Part shown: positions 37,554-45,692 of the stretch, piece by piece
Position numbering within the stretch: the first letter of the stretch is position 1
Layout: every line of letters begins with the position of its first letter
From: Microbacterium sp. ET2
GTDB taxonomy: Bacteria > Actinomycetota > Actinomycetes > Actinomycetales > Microbacteriaceae
Direction of reading: 5' to 3'
Length of the DNA stretch: 64,000 nt
NCBI RefSeq assembly: GCF_030347395.1
Contig: NZ_CP128170.1
Span: 3,410,001 to 3,474,000 of the forward strand
Program-made: the position numbers and the translations under genes
Notes under the pieces: generated by a model
Databases searched by the model: none
Seen by the model: the letters and a program-made list of their open reading frames with translations, nothing else
What the model was told of the DNA's origin: nothing

Positions 37554-37563
37554 AGACTAGAGT
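37554..37563. promoter_or_regulatory. Overlapping divergent -10 boxes
   Basis: AGACTAGAGT holds TAGTCT on the minus strand (for the DUF3000 gene, 6-base spacing to its GTG) and TAGAGT on the plus strand (for the hydrolase gene, 9-base spacing to its ATG). The two boxes share the central TA. Confidence 0.5.
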
Positions 37564-37572
37564 GATCGCTCG

Positions 37573-38859
37573 ATGGTCGACTCCAGGCGCGCCGCACCCT
37601 CCGGCGCCACTCCCGGCTTCGCGGGTGCAGTCCGGGCCGCGATCGCCATTCTGAGCGCCGCCGTCGCCGCCGCCGTCGGTGTGCTGGGCGTGGTGTCGGT
37701 CCGCGTCGCGCGACGGGTGGTGACGCCTGCCGTGCGCGTCGCCGACACCCGCATCCTCGCCGTCGATCCCGTCGCTCAGACCATCACGCTCTCCCGCACC
37801 GACGACACCGTCCTCCCGGGGCGCTACGGATTGTTCACCGCCGGCGACACCGGCTACGTCAAGCTCGGCTCGGTCCTGGACGAGGACGCCCTCGCCGTCA
37901 AGCGAAAGCTCCTCACGCATGTGGCCCCCGGAGCAGCGATCGCGCCTGATGCCGCCTTCAGCGGGTGGTATTTCGAACGACCCGAAGAACTGCATCTGCC
38001 CTTCTCCTCGGAACTCGTCGGATCCGGGGTCGGGCCGTGTCCTGCGTGGCTCTTCCCGGCTGCGACGTCGAACGAGACGGCCGAGACGTGGGTCATCCAG
38101 ATCCACGGGCGTGGCACCACCCGCTCGGAGTGCCTCCGCGCGGTGCCGGTGTTCCATGCCCTCGGGATCACCTCCCTGGTCGTCTCCTACCGCAATGACG
38201 GTGAGGCCCCCCGCAGCCGGACCGGGACCTACGCCCTCGGCGCCACCGAATGGCGCGACGTCGACGCCGCTGTCGGATTCGCCCGCCGCCGCGGCGCCCA
38301 GCGCATCATCCTCATGGGGTGGTCGATGGGCGGGGCGATCGCGCTGCAGGTCTCGTTGAACTCTCCCCACCGTCAGGTGATCGCCGGCCTCATCCTCGAA
38401 TCGCCCGTCGTCGACTGGCGGATCGTCCTGAGCTACCAGGCGAAGCTGATGGGGCTCCCGGCGCCCGTCACGGGTCTCGCCCTCGGCGCACTCGCCAGCG
38501 AGTGGACGACGCCGCTGACCCGCACCGGCGGGCCGATCCCGTTCGACCAGCTCGATGTGGTGGCACGCGCCGGCGAGCTGCGTCACCCCATCCTCATCCT
38601 GCACAGCGACGACGACGGGTTCGTGCCCTCCGACGCCTCTCACGATCTGGTGGTCGCCCGCCCCGACCTGGTCGAGCTCATCGTCTTCGACGTGGCGCGG
38701 CATACCAAGCTGTGGAACTACGACCAGGAGCGCTGGAGCACGGCGATCCGGACATGGCTCGGGCACCATGGGCTGAGCCTCGACGTCGACGGCACCCGAC
38801 CCGGCGAGGGGGACGGGACCTCGCAGCTCACCGGCGGATCGCCAGACGCCGATAGCTGA
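37573..38859 (+). CDS. Membrane-anchored alpha/beta hydrolase
   Basis: 428 residues. A single hydrophobic segment at residues ~18-45 is either an uncleaved anchor or a signal. The hydrolase domain follows: oxyanion region VIQIHGRGTTR, nucleophile elbow GWSMGG (S251), acid near HSDDDGFVP (about residue 345) and a histidine in FDVARHTKLW (about 378). The substrate is unknown; the layout resembles serine aminopeptidase/esterase-type family proteins. Its 3' end overlaps the convergent DHFR-like gene by 32 bases. Confidence 0.82.
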   Translation: MVDSRRAAPSGATPGFAGAVRAAIAILSAAVAAAVGVLGVVSVRVARRVVTPAVRVADTRILAVDPVAQTITLSRTDDTVLPGRYGLFTAGDTGYVKLGSVLDEDALAVKRKLLTHVAPGAAIAPDAAFSGWYFERPEELHLPFSSELVGSGVGPCPAWLFPAATSNETAETWVIQIHGRGTTRSECLRAVPVFHALGITSLVVSYRNDGEAPRSRTGTYALGATEWRDVDAAVGFARRRGAQRIILMGWSMGGAIALQVSLNSPHRQVIAGLILESPVVDWRIVLSYQAKLMGLPAPVTGLALGALASEWTTPLTRTGGPIPFDQLDVVARAGELRHPILILHSDDDGFVPSDASHDLVVARPDLVELIVFDVARHTKLWNYDQERWSTAIRTWLGHHGLSLDVDGTRPGEGDGTSQLTGGSPDADS

Positions 38860-39607
38860 AGCCGGCGTCATCCACCAGCATCCCCGCCACCTCGGACGCC
38901 ACTGATGTGGCGAGGGAGAGGAAGGGGTGGTGCACGGGTGCCAGGAAGGGCGAGACGGTGACGCAGACCTCGTCGACCACTCCCGATTCCACGAACTGCG
39001 TCGCCAGGCCAGCGCCGCCCTCGCACACGATGCGTCTGAGACCGCGTGCGCGCAGCACACGCACGATGTCGGCGGGATGCAGCCGCGCGGCGTCCTCGCG
39101 GGGGGGATCCGACGACGGCACGGCGACGACCTCGGCCGGTGCGTCCCCGATCGCCGCGGTCACGCGGCCGGCATGCTCGGGGCGGCAGAGGACGAGGGCC
39201 GGGGCGGCTTCCCGGCCATCACGGCGCACGAGAGAGCCGTCGCCGAGGTCGCCGCTGGCGGTCACGATCGCCAGGCGGGCGGTCTTCGGCAGTACGGATC
39301 CCTCCGCGCGGACCGTCTCGGCCCCGACGACGACCGCATCGGCCTCGCGACGGATCGCGCCGAGGATCATCCGATCCACGCGCGAACTGATCGACGAGCT
39401 GGATCCGTCCTCGCCCGTGGATGATCCGGTGAGCGTGGTGACCATGTTCAGGCGCACGAACGCCGCCTGTGGGCGGCGGTAGCGCCGCGCCATCCACACT
39501 GCTGCGGTGTCGGCGGCCGTGTCGATCCGCTCGAGCGAGGTCGGAATGACCTCCGTCAGCCAGCGTCCCGCCGGCGCAGAGGCGGGCACCGAACCGTCCG
39601 CCGTCAT
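38828..39607 (-). CDS. Dihydrofolate reductase family protein (RibD C-terminal type)
   Basis: 259 residues from the ATG at 39607, which overlaps the SufE gene stop (ATGA). FVRLNMVTTLTGSSTGEDGSS, ADAVVVGAETVRAEG and a late LRRIVCEGGAGLATQFVESGVVDEVCVTVSPFL are the pattern of the RibD C-terminal reductase domain. It probably reduces a pyrimidine or pteridine-like substrate with NADPH. No deaminase domain is attached and no other riboflavin genes are near, so a riboflavin role is unproven. It ends the sulfurtransferase-sufE operon. Confidence 0.83.
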   Translation of the reverse strand: MTADGSVPASAPAGRWLTEVIPTSLERIDTAADTAAVWMARRYRRPQAAFVRLNMVTTLTGSSTGEDGSSSSISSRVDRMILGAIRREADAVVVGAETVRAEGSVLPKTARLAIVTASGDLGDGSLVRRDGREAAPALVLCRPEHAGRVTAAIGDAPAEVVAVPSSDPPREDAARLHPADIVRVLRARGLRRIVCEGGAGLATQFVESGVVDEVCVTVSPFLAPVHHPFLSLATSVASEVAGMLVDDAGFSYRRLAIRR

Positions 39608-40065
39608 CCCGCGGCGCCGACGTGTTTGGCGCGCACCTGCCGCTTCGCGCGTCCGAGCATGCCCGTCATCCCCGCGATGCGCAGAGGCGACACGGCGCGT
39701 GTCAGCCCGATGCTCTGGGGATAGTCGTCGGGGACGGCGAGGACCTCGTCGGCCGTGAGCCCGGTCAGCCCCTGCACCAGGATGCTGGCGAACCCCCGCG
39801 TGGTGGGGGCTTCGGCCGGCGCGGTCGCGTGCATCGCCACGACCCCGTGGGGGTCGACGTCGACGATGATGAACACCGGCGACTGGCACTCGGCCACGCG
39901 CTCGAGCAGCTCGGGGTGATCGGCGAGCTCATCCGGGATCGCCGGAAGCTCGTGCGAGAACTCCAGCAGAAGCTGCAGCCGCTCCTGCTCGGGAAGCTCG
40001 AGGAAGTCGTCGCGGATGGCCGCCAGGGCGGCGGGAACGTCCGAGGAAGCGTCGGGGGAAGTCAT
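39604..40065 (-). CDS. sufE: SufE family Fe-S cluster assembly protein
   Basis: 153 residues from the ATG at 40065, which has GGGAGG nine bases upstream; the ATG at 40074 touches that site and is unlikely. The active cysteine is in VAECQSPVF, and VPDDYPQSIGLTRAVSPLRIAGM is typical of the C-terminal half. SufE accepts persulfide sulfur from a cysteine desulfurase and passes it on. Here it follows a thiosulfate sulfurtransferase gene, a plausible alternative sulfur donor. Confidence 0.9.
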   Translation of the reverse strand: MTSPDASSDVPAALAAIRDDFLELPEQERLQLLLEFSHELPAIPDELADHPELLERVAECQSPVFIIVDVDPHGVVAMHATAPAEAPTTRGFASILVQGLTGLTADEVLAVPDDYPQSIGLTRAVSPLRIAGMTGMLGRAKRQVRAKHVGAAG

Positions 40066-40107
40066 CCCCGCCATCCTCCCACGCCCTCGGCGAGCCCGCC
40101 CGGCCGC

Positions 40108-41013
40108 TCAGGCGTGGCGGGGGACCTCGCCCGGCTCGTCGCCGGCCACGATCGGCACGCGCACCGCCGACCCCCACTCGGTCCACGACCCGTCGTAGTT
40201 GCGCACGTCGGTGAAGCCGAGGAGGTGCCGGAGGACGAACCAGGTGTGGCTGGAGCGCTCGCCGATCCGGCAGTAGGCCACGATCGGCTGGGTGCCGGTG
40301 AGTCCGATCTCGTCGCGGTAGATCTGCTCGAGCTCCGCGCGCGGCTTAAACCCGCCGTCGTCGGCGACGGCCCTCGCCCACGGCACGTTCTTCGCACTCG
40401 GGATGTGACCGGCGCGCAGCGCCCCCTCTTCCGGGTAGGCGGGGGCGGTCGTGCGGGTGCCGTTGTACTCCTCAGGGGAGCGGACGTCGATCAGGGGGTT
40501 TCCGAGGTGAGCGAGCACGTCCTCCTTGTATGCGCGGAGGGCGGCGTCGTCCCGCACGACGACCGGGTAGTCGGTGGGGGCCGGCGTACTGGCCTCCGTC
40601 GTCAGGGGCCGTCCCTCGGCGATCCACCGATCGCGTCCGCCGTCGAGCAGCCGGACATCCTCGTGACCGAAGAGCGAGAACACCCACAGGGCGTAGGCGG
40701 CCCACCAGTTGTTCTTGTCTCCGTAGATCACGATCGTGTCGTCGCGAGAGATGCCCTTGCGACTGAGGAGCTCGGCGAAGCCCTCGCCGTCGACGTAGTC
40801 GCGGACCACCGGGTCGTTCAGCTCGGTGTGCCAGTCGACCTTCACGGCGCCCGGGATGTGGCCCGTTTCGTAGAGCAGCACATCCTCATCGGACTCGACC
40901 ACGACCAGTCCCGGTGTGCCCAGTCGCTCCTCCAGCCAGGCGCCGGTCACCAGGCGGCCCGGGTCGGCGTATTCGGCGAACTTGGGCGATGACGTGTCGA
41001 ACTCCACGGGCAC
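40108..41013 (-). CDS. Thiosulfate sulfurtransferase (two-domain rhodanese)
   Basis: 301 residues from the GTG at 41013, chosen because GAGGAG sits eight bases upstream. The N-terminal inactive rhodanese domain ([25 protein letters not shown]...[19 protein letters not shown]) is followed by the active one, with catalytic Cys in [13 protein letters not shown]. That CRIGERS loop marks the SseA/CysA actinobacterial type. It transfers sulfur from thiosulfate, or a related donor, to a nucleophile. The SufE and DHFR-like genes follow in the same direction. Confidence 0.92.
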   Translation of the reverse strand: MPVEFDTSSPKFAEYADPGRLVTGAWLEERLGTPGLVVVESDEDVLLYETGHIPGAVKVDWHTELNDPVVRDYVDGEGFAELLSRKGISRDDTIVIYGDKNNWWAAYALWVFSLFGHEDVRLLDGGRDRWIAEGRPLTTEASTPAPTDYPVVVRDDAALRAYKEDVLAHLGNPLIDVRSPEEYNGTRTTAPAYPEEGALRAGHIPSAKNVPWARAVADDGGFKPRAELEQIYRDEIGLTGTQPIVAYCRIGERSSHTWFVLRHLLGFTDVRNYDGSWTEWGSAVRVPIVAGDEPGEVPRHA

Positions 41014-41147
41014 GGGGCACACTCCTCGGGATGTCGGGGGAGACGGGTGGACGGCGTAGGGTGTAACCGTCCCCTCGAGCCTAGGATCCGCTGCGCCGTG
41101 CCGCACCCTCGGCCTCGACATCCGTAAGACGGCGACACAGGACGCTC

Positions 41148-42182
41148 ATGACCGCTACCCGCACCGGAACCGGTGTCATCCACCTCACTTCTCGCGACCC
41201 GCAGATCTCCGGTGCCGACATGGTGGCCGCCCTGACTCCGCCGCCGCAGTTCGCCTCGGCGACCTTCGAGTCCTACCGGGCCGATCCGGAGTATCCGTCG
41301 CAGCAGGGGGCGAAGGACTACCTGATCTCGTTCGCGGGCGGCGGGCCCGCCCCCGAGCGTGGCGGCTTCTTCCGGCGTGCGAAGAAGCAGCCCGAGACGA
41401 AGCCGGGCGTCTACCTCGACGGCGGATTCGGGGTGGGGAAGACCCACCTGCTCGCCGCGGTCTATCACGCGATGCCGGCACGGAGGAAGTACTTCGGCTC
41501 CTTCATCGAGTACACCGCCTTGGTCGGAGCGCTCGGCTATCAGAAGACGGTGGAGCTGTTCCGGGGCACCGATCTCATGTGCATCGACGAGTTCGAGCTC
41601 GACGATCCGGGCGACACGATGGTGATGACCCGGCTCCTCGGCGAACTGGTCGCCGGCGGCACGAAGCTCGCGGCGACCTCCAACACTCCGCCCAACGCCC
41701 TCGGCGAGGGCCGGTTCGCGGCGCAGGACTTCCTCCGTGAGATCCATGCGATGGCGGCGAACTTCGAGACCATCCGCATCGACGGCACCGACTACCGGCA
41801 TCGTTCGCTCGACGGCCACGCCGTCACCCTCGACGACGCCGACTACGCCGGCGCCATCGCCGACGCCGCGACGCGGACGGTGGTCTCCGACGACACGTTC
41901 GACGACCTCATCGCCCACCTCGCGCGTGTGCATCCGTCGCGCTACATCCGTCTCATCGACGGCGTCGGCATGATCGGTATGCGGGATGTCGGGGCTTTCC
42001 GCGACCAGTCGGCCGCCCTTCGCTTCGTCGCGTTCATCGACCGCGTCTACGACGCCCAGCTCCCGATCCGCGCGACGGGACTCTCCCTCGATCAGGTGTT
42101 CCCCGCCGAGATGCTCAGCGGGGGGTATCGCAAGAAGTACCTGCGCGCGACGTCGCGTCTGATCGCATCCACCCTCGCCTGA
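41148..42182 (+). CDS. zapE: Cell division protein ZapE (AFG1-like ATPase)
   Basis: 344 residues. P-loop GGFGVGKTHLLAAVYHAM, Walker B-type LMCIDEFELDDPGDTMVMTRLL, sensor ATSNTPPNALGEGRF, and RFVAFIDRVYDAQLPI near the end, all typical of the AFG1/ZapE family. E. coli ZapE acts on Z-ring stability; the mitochondrial relatives handle membrane proteins. It is divergent from the sulfurtransferase gene across a 134-base promoter gap. Confidence 0.9.
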   Translation: MTATRTGTGVIHLTSRDPQISGADMVAALTPPPQFASATFESYRADPEYPSQQGAKDYLISFAGGGPAPERGGFFRRAKKQPETKPGVYLDGGFGVGKTHLLAAVYHAMPARRKYFGSFIEYTALVGALGYQKTVELFRGTDLMCIDEFELDDPGDTMVMTRLLGELVAGGTKLAATSNTPPNALGEGRFAAQDFLREIHAMAANFETIRIDGTDYRHRSLDGHAVTLDDADYAGAIADAATRTVVSDDTFDDLIAHLARVHPSRYIRLIDGVGMIGMRDVGAFRDQSAALRFVAFIDRVYDAQLPIRATGLSLDQVFPAEMLSGGYRKKYLRATSRLIASTLA

Positions 42183-42287
42183 GCGCCGGGTCGCGTCGCT
42201 CCGCCACGCGTGCGAAGCAATTTCCGAGCGCCGTCGTGGCCGCTTCGCGGCATCCGGAAACCTGATGTTTACCTGCACGGCCCACGC

Positions 42288-42303
42288 GTAACCGACTCGA
42301 AAC
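42288..42303 (+). promoter_or_regulatory. Candidate GlnR box upstream of amt
   Basis: GTAAC, six bases, GAAAC: an exact match to one GlnR a-site/b-site pair, 115 bases before the amt start. Two further GAAAC words follow at 42322 and 42337, the first 18 bases later. The rest of the 235-base gap (42183-42417) holds no gene that I can see. Confidence 0.5.
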
Positions 42304-42417
42304 ACGGTGCGCACGGCGGGCGAAACCGCGGATCGCGAAACTGTGATCGCCCGGAACGCCGCTACCCGACCTGCGGCTCCTCGGCATCCGAGTAACACGA
42401 CATGGATGAGGATTCTC

Positions 42418-43641
42418 ATGGATAGCGGAAATTTCGCGTGGTCGATCACGGCAACGGCGCTGGTTTTGTTCATGACCCCCGGCGTTGCCTTCTTCTACGG
42501 CGGACTGGTCAAGGCCAAGAGCGTCATCAGCATGATGATGATGAGCTTCGGCGCGCTCGGCCTGGTCAGCGTGCTGTGGATCCTCTACGGGTTCAACATG
42601 AGCCTCGGTGGGGGAACCTTCGCCTTCGCCGGCAACCCCTTCGCCGACTTCGGGCTCGCCTCGGCGGACAGCGCCACGCTCGTCGGCGCGACCTTCGGCG
42701 CCACCTTCGCGATCATCACGGTCGCGCTGATCTCGGGGTCGATCGCCGACCGCGCCAAGTTCGGTGCGTGGATGGTGTTCGCCGGCATCTGGGTGACGGT
42801 GGTCTACTTCCCCGTCGCCGCATGGGTCTGGGGCGACGGCTGGATCTTCAACTGGGGTGACAACACCGGCCTCCCGGCGGTCATCGACTACGCCGGTGGT
42901 ACCGCCGTGCACATCAACGCCGGCGCGGCCGCCCTCGCGCTGGCTCTGGTCCTCGGCAAGCGCATCGGCTTCCAGAAGGGCATCCACAAGCCCCACAACG
43001 TGCCGCTGACGCTGCTGGGCGCCTCGATCCTGTGGTTCGGCTGGTTCGGCTTCAACGCCGGCGCCGAAGGCACCTTCGGCCTCCTCGGCGAAGAGAACAC
43101 CGGCGCCGGTCTCATCGTCGTCAACACTCTCGGCGCCACGGCCGCGGCGATCCTCGCCTGGATGATCGTGGAGAAGCTGAAGGACGGGAAGGCCACCTCC
43201 GTCGGCGCCGCTTCGGGTGCCGTCGCGGGTCTGGTCGCCATCACCCCCGCCTGCGCGAACCTGACGCCCGGCTGGGCGCTCCTCCTCGGTGTCGTCTCCG
43301 GTGCGGTCTGCGCCCTCGCGGTGGAGCTGAAGTGGAAGCTCGGCTACGACGACTCGCTCGACGTCGTCGGCATCCACCTCGTCGGTGGACTCATCGGAAC
43401 CCTGTACCTCGGCTTCTTCGCCACCGAGACGGGCCTGTTCCTCGGCGGCGGCGCCGGCCAGATCGTCTCGCAGGCCGTCGCGGCCTTCGCGGTGCTGATC
43501 TACTCCTTCGTCGCAGCTTGGGTCATTGGCTTCGCGATCGAGAAGACGATCGGCTTCCGCATCAAGAACGAGGACGAGCTCGCCGGCGTGGACACCACGG
43601 TGCACGGCGAGGAGGGCTACCTCCTCGACGCTCGGGCCTGA
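42418..43641 (+). CDS. amt: Ammonium transporter
   Basis: 407 residues from the ATG at 42418, placed by GATGAGG; upstream in-frame codons are unconserved. Eleven membrane helices are expected. Signature features are the N-terminal MTPGVAFFYGGLVKAKSVISMMMMSFGAL, DYAGGTAVHINAGAAAL with the first pore histidine, WFGWFGFNAGAE, and VGIHLVGGLIGTLYLG with the second pore histidine. It imports ammonium. The usual glnK partner does not follow; a PemK-like gene does. A candidate GlnR box upstream suggests nitrogen control. Confidence 0.94.
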   Translation: MDSGNFAWSITATALVLFMTPGVAFFYGGLVKAKSVISMMMMSFGALGLVSVLWILYGFNMSLGGGTFAFAGNPFADFGLASADSATLVGATFGATFAIITVALISGSIADRAKFGAWMVFAGIWVTVVYFPVAAWVWGDGWIFNWGDNTGLPAVIDYAGGTAVHINAGAAALALALVLGKRIGFQKGIHKPHNVPLTLLGASILWFGWFGFNAGAEGTFGLLGEENTGAGLIVVNTLGATAAAILAWMIVEKLKDGKATSVGAASGAVAGLVAITPACANLTPGWALLLGVVSGAVCALAVELKWKLGYDDSLDVVGIHLVGGLIGTLYLGFFATETGLFLGGGAGQIVSQAVAAFAVLIYSFVAAWVIGFAIEKTIGFRIKNEDELAGVDTTVHGEEGYLLDARA

Positions 43642-43655
43642 GCCCCGTTCGTCAC

Positions 43656-43687
43656 GGAGGGCGTCGCGCGAAGCGCGGCGCCCTTCC
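43656..43687 (+). terminator. Terminator after amt
   Basis: A long stem (left arm GGAGGGCGTCGCGC, right arm GCGCGGCGCCCTTCC) with a GAA loop, containing one bulge and one G-T pair, lies 14 bases after the amt stop. Confidence 0.6.
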
Positions 43688-43690
43688 GCG

Positions 43691-43696
43691 TATGGT
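43691..43696 (+). promoter_or_regulatory. -10 box of the PemK-like gene (leaderless)
   Basis: TATGGT ends six bases before the ATG at 43703. Confidence 0.45.
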
Positions 43697-43702
43697 GGCG
43701 GC

Positions 43703-44224
43703 ATGGTGCGAATGCGCGGACTGCTCGGTGCCGTCTCGGCCCTCTTCGGCGCAGGACGGCGGGAACGTCGCACATCTCGATCCACCGGCGCAGCGCCTTC
43801 GACGTCGTCGACCGCGACGCAGCTCATCGTCCGCCCGCCGCGCGACCTCACGATCGAGTACCGGCCCGACCCCGACGGCACCGCTGATGCGGGGGAGATC
43901 GTCTGGACCTGGGTTCCCTACGTCGAGAACGACGGCCGCGGGAAAGATCGTCCGGTTCTTGTGATCGGCCGGGGATCGGCCGATCGCGTCTATGCGGTGC
44001 GCCTGACCAGTCGGGCCCACGACGGCGACCACGGCTACCTGCCCCTGGGCACGGGGGAGTGGGACAGCCGCGGTCGCGCCTCGTGGGTCGACATCGACCA
44101 GCTCTACAGCGTGCACGAGCGCGGGATGCGACGCGAGGCGGCCGCTCTGGACCTCCAGCGGTTCACCACGGTGGCTGAGGCGCTCCGCACGAGGTACGGG
44201 TGGCGGTTCTCCGCTCCGAAGTGA
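43703..44224 (+). CDS. PemK/MazF-like protein without an adjacent antitoxin
   Basis: 173 residues. A basic, Ser/Thr-rich N-terminal ~45 residues precede a PemK/MazF-like fold: GEIVWTWVPYVENDGRGKDRPVLVIGR, DRVYAVRLTSRAHDG and the final DLQRFTTVAEALRTRYGW. MazF proteins are mRNA interferases. This one is long, has no small antitoxin gene on either side, and is flanked by amt and a tRNA remnant. It may therefore be a stand-alone housekeeping relative rather than a toxin. Leaderless start. Confidence 0.72.
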   Translation: MVRMRGLLGAVSALFGAGRRERRTSRSTGAAPSTSSTATQLIVRPPRDLTIEYRPDPDGTADAGEIVWTWVPYVENDGRGKDRPVLVIGRGSADRVYAVRLTSRAHDGDHGYLPLGTGEWDSRGRASWVDIDQLYSVHERGMRREAAALDLQRFTTVAEALRTRYGWRFSAPK

Positions 44225-44234
44225 CGACCGGATG

Positions 44235-44279
44235 TGGCGAGCGATACCACACTCGAACTGATGACCAGTCCGTGTGAAG
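44235..44279 (-). tRNA. Decayed 3' half of a tRNA-Val (non-functional)
   Basis: About 45 bases match the 3' half of the intact tRNA-Val(CAC) at 45247-45319, covering acceptor, T-arm and anticodon loop, with about five differences including one deleted base. The 5' half is missing. It starts 10 bases after the PemK-like gene and is in the same orientation as the intact gene. Confidence 0.65.
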
Positions 44280-44319
44280 CGGCGCAGGCCTTGTGTGGAG
44301 ATCGGTCACGCGGTGGGCG

Positions 44320-44332
44320 AGTCGAATCGACT
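44320..44332. repeat. Short palindrome upstream of the membrane protein gene
   Basis: AGTCGA-A-TCGACT is a perfect inverted repeat 29 bases before the ATG at 44362 and may be an operator. Confidence 0.35.
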
Positions 44333-44361
44333 AACGGTCGCCTCTCTGACAACATGCTCGG

Positions 44362-45153
44362 ATGAATCCGAACACCTCTTCAGCGCTGACGGATGCTCCG
44401 GATGGACGACATACGGATGACGTCCCGGCGGTGCGCGTCGCGTTCACGCCGATGGTCGTGGTCGCCGCCATCTTCGGAGCTGTCCTGGGTGCCGTCGGGG
44501 TGTCGCTCACCGTCCTGCTGCAACTCGTCCCCGAGATCGCGCAGGTTCCGGGTCTCGAATTCATCCGGCACCACTCGCACCCGAGCGGCGAAGCGACGGT
44601 GTACGCCTGGTACTCGACCCTCCTTCTCGCAGCGCTCGGATTGGCTTTCGCCGTCATCGCGTCAGTGAAGTGGCACATCCGCAACCTGCGCTGGCGCTAC
44701 CTCGTACTCGCGTCCACCGCGCTGCTGCTCTCCGCGGACGAGGCCGGGATGCTCCATGAGGAGATGGCTCGATTGACCTATTTCCTGGGCTTCTCGTGGG
44801 GGTGGACCTACAACTGGCTGATCGCCGCCGTCCCCTTGGCATTGCTGGCGGGCGCCTTCATTCTGTGGCTGGCGCGGAGGATCGACCCGGTCCTTCGACG
44901 CAGGCTGATCCTCGCGGGAGCCATCTTCTTCCTCGGTGCCGTCGTCGTCGAATCCCTCGGTGGGATGCTGGAAACGAGGACGCTCGCGCTCGGGGAGACC
45001 GCCCACCTCCTCATCTTCCATCTGTCCTTCTTCGTCGAGGAGAGCCTCGAGGTAGCCGGTGTGCTGGTGGCGCTCTGGGCGGCGCTGTCCTACGTGAAGG
45101 TGATGCGTTCGCCCACCGGGCTCACCGTCACAGCCGACGACGTGAGCCGCTGA
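44362..45153 (+). CDS. Unknown multi-pass membrane protein
   Basis: 263 residues, not recognised as a named family. Six hydrophobic segments are visible after a 27-residue soluble start. Two acidic/His motifs lie at membrane edges: LLLSADEAGMLHEEMARL after the third helix, and VVESLGGMLETR later, with FFVEESLEVAGVLVALW at the end. A DE...HE pattern inside a membrane protein suggests metal binding or a membrane hydrolase, but this is only inference. It is the only gene between the tRNA-Val remnant and the intact tRNA-Val, and its codon use looks slightly less GC-extreme than its neighbours. Confidence 0.7.
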   Translation: MNPNTSSALTDAPDGRHTDDVPAVRVAFTPMVVVAAIFGAVLGAVGVSLTVLLQLVPEIAQVPGLEFIRHHSHPSGEATVYAWYSTLLLAALGLAFAVIASVKWHIRNLRWRYLVLASTALLLSADEAGMLHEEMARLTYFLGFSWGWTYNWLIAAVPLALLAGAFILWLARRIDPVLRRRLILAGAIFFLGAVVVESLGGMLETRTLALGETAHLLIFHLSFFVEESLEVAGVLVALWAALSYVKVMRSPTGLTVTADDVSR

Positions 45154-45246
45154 CGTCATCGCCGAGGGATGTCCCGAGCACACGAGCCGGTTGGCGTCTG
45201 TCGACGCCGGACGCGACAGGATGCGTGATCGTGCGGGTTCTTGTGG

Positions 45247-45319
45247 TGGGCGATACCAGACTCGAACTGATGACCTCTTCCGTGTGAAGGAAGCGCGCTA
45301 CCAACTGCGCCAATCGCCC
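45247..45319 (-). tRNA. tRNA-Val (anticodon CAC)
   Basis: 73 bases with a GGGCGAT/ATCGCCC acceptor stem, discriminator A, a CTTCC-TTCACAC-GGAAG anticodon arm and a standard GTTCGAGTC T-arm. CCA is not encoded. A promoter with TAACAT (45343-45348) and TTCAGA (45367-45372), 18 bases apart, lies upstream on the minus strand. Confidence 0.93.
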
Positions 45320-45342
45320 GTCGGCCCGGGGGCCGGGTTCCG

Positions 45343-45372
45343 ATGTTACCGGATGCGAAGGCCCGGTCTGAA
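45343..45372 (-). promoter_or_regulatory. tRNA-Val(CAC) promoter
   Basis: Minus-strand TTCAGA (-35), 18-base spacer and TAACAT (-10), 23 bases before the mature tRNA 5' end. Confidence 0.45.
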
Positions 45373-45408
45373 CCGGATGCCGCGCCGACACGCGGCGACG
45401 GCGCTGGT

Positions 45409-45437
45409 TTGGAACCGGGCGCGGGATCGGCTAAAGT
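45409..45437 (+). promoter_or_regulatory. Promoter of the tRNA-Gly/Cys/Val group
   Basis: TTGGAA (-35), a 17-base spacer and TAAAGT (-10), 29 bases before tRNA-Gly. This is one of the best sigma-A-type promoters in the window. Confidence 0.65.
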
Positions 45438-45466
45438 CGGTGAAGCGCCCGGGAAGCCGGGAGAAC

Positions 45467-45539
45467 GCGGATGTAGCGCAGTTGGTAGCGCATCACCTTG
45501 CCAAGGTGAGGGTCGCGAGTTCGAGTCTCGTCATCCGCT
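45467..45539 (+). tRNA. tRNA-Gly (anticodon GCC)
   Basis: 73 bases, GCGGATG/CATCCGC acceptor stem, TCACC-TTGCCAA-GGTGA anticodon arm, GTTCGAGTC T-loop, discriminator T. First of three co-oriented tRNAs. Confidence 0.95.
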
Positions 45540-45594
45540 CGAGTGCGGGGTACACCCTTCGGGGTGGCCACGACGCGTGGGTCGAACCACACAC

Positions 45595-45665
45595 GGTGGC
45601 GTGGCCGAGCGGCTAGGCACCGGCCTGCAAAGCCGTTTACACGGGTTCGAATCCCGTCGCCACCT
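45595..45665 (+). tRNA. tRNA-Cys (anticodon GCA)
   Basis: 71 bases, GGTGGCG/CGCCACC acceptor stem, anticodon loop CTGCAAA, GTTCGAATC T-loop, discriminator T. A CCA follows directly in the DNA (45666-45668). Confidence 0.94.
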
Positions 45666-45692
45666 CCACTCCACAACGAAACAGCCCCTTGG

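Noticed and set aside
43703..44224. Classical toxin-antitoxin module
   Set aside because: No small antitoxin ORF precedes or follows the PemK/MazF-like gene.
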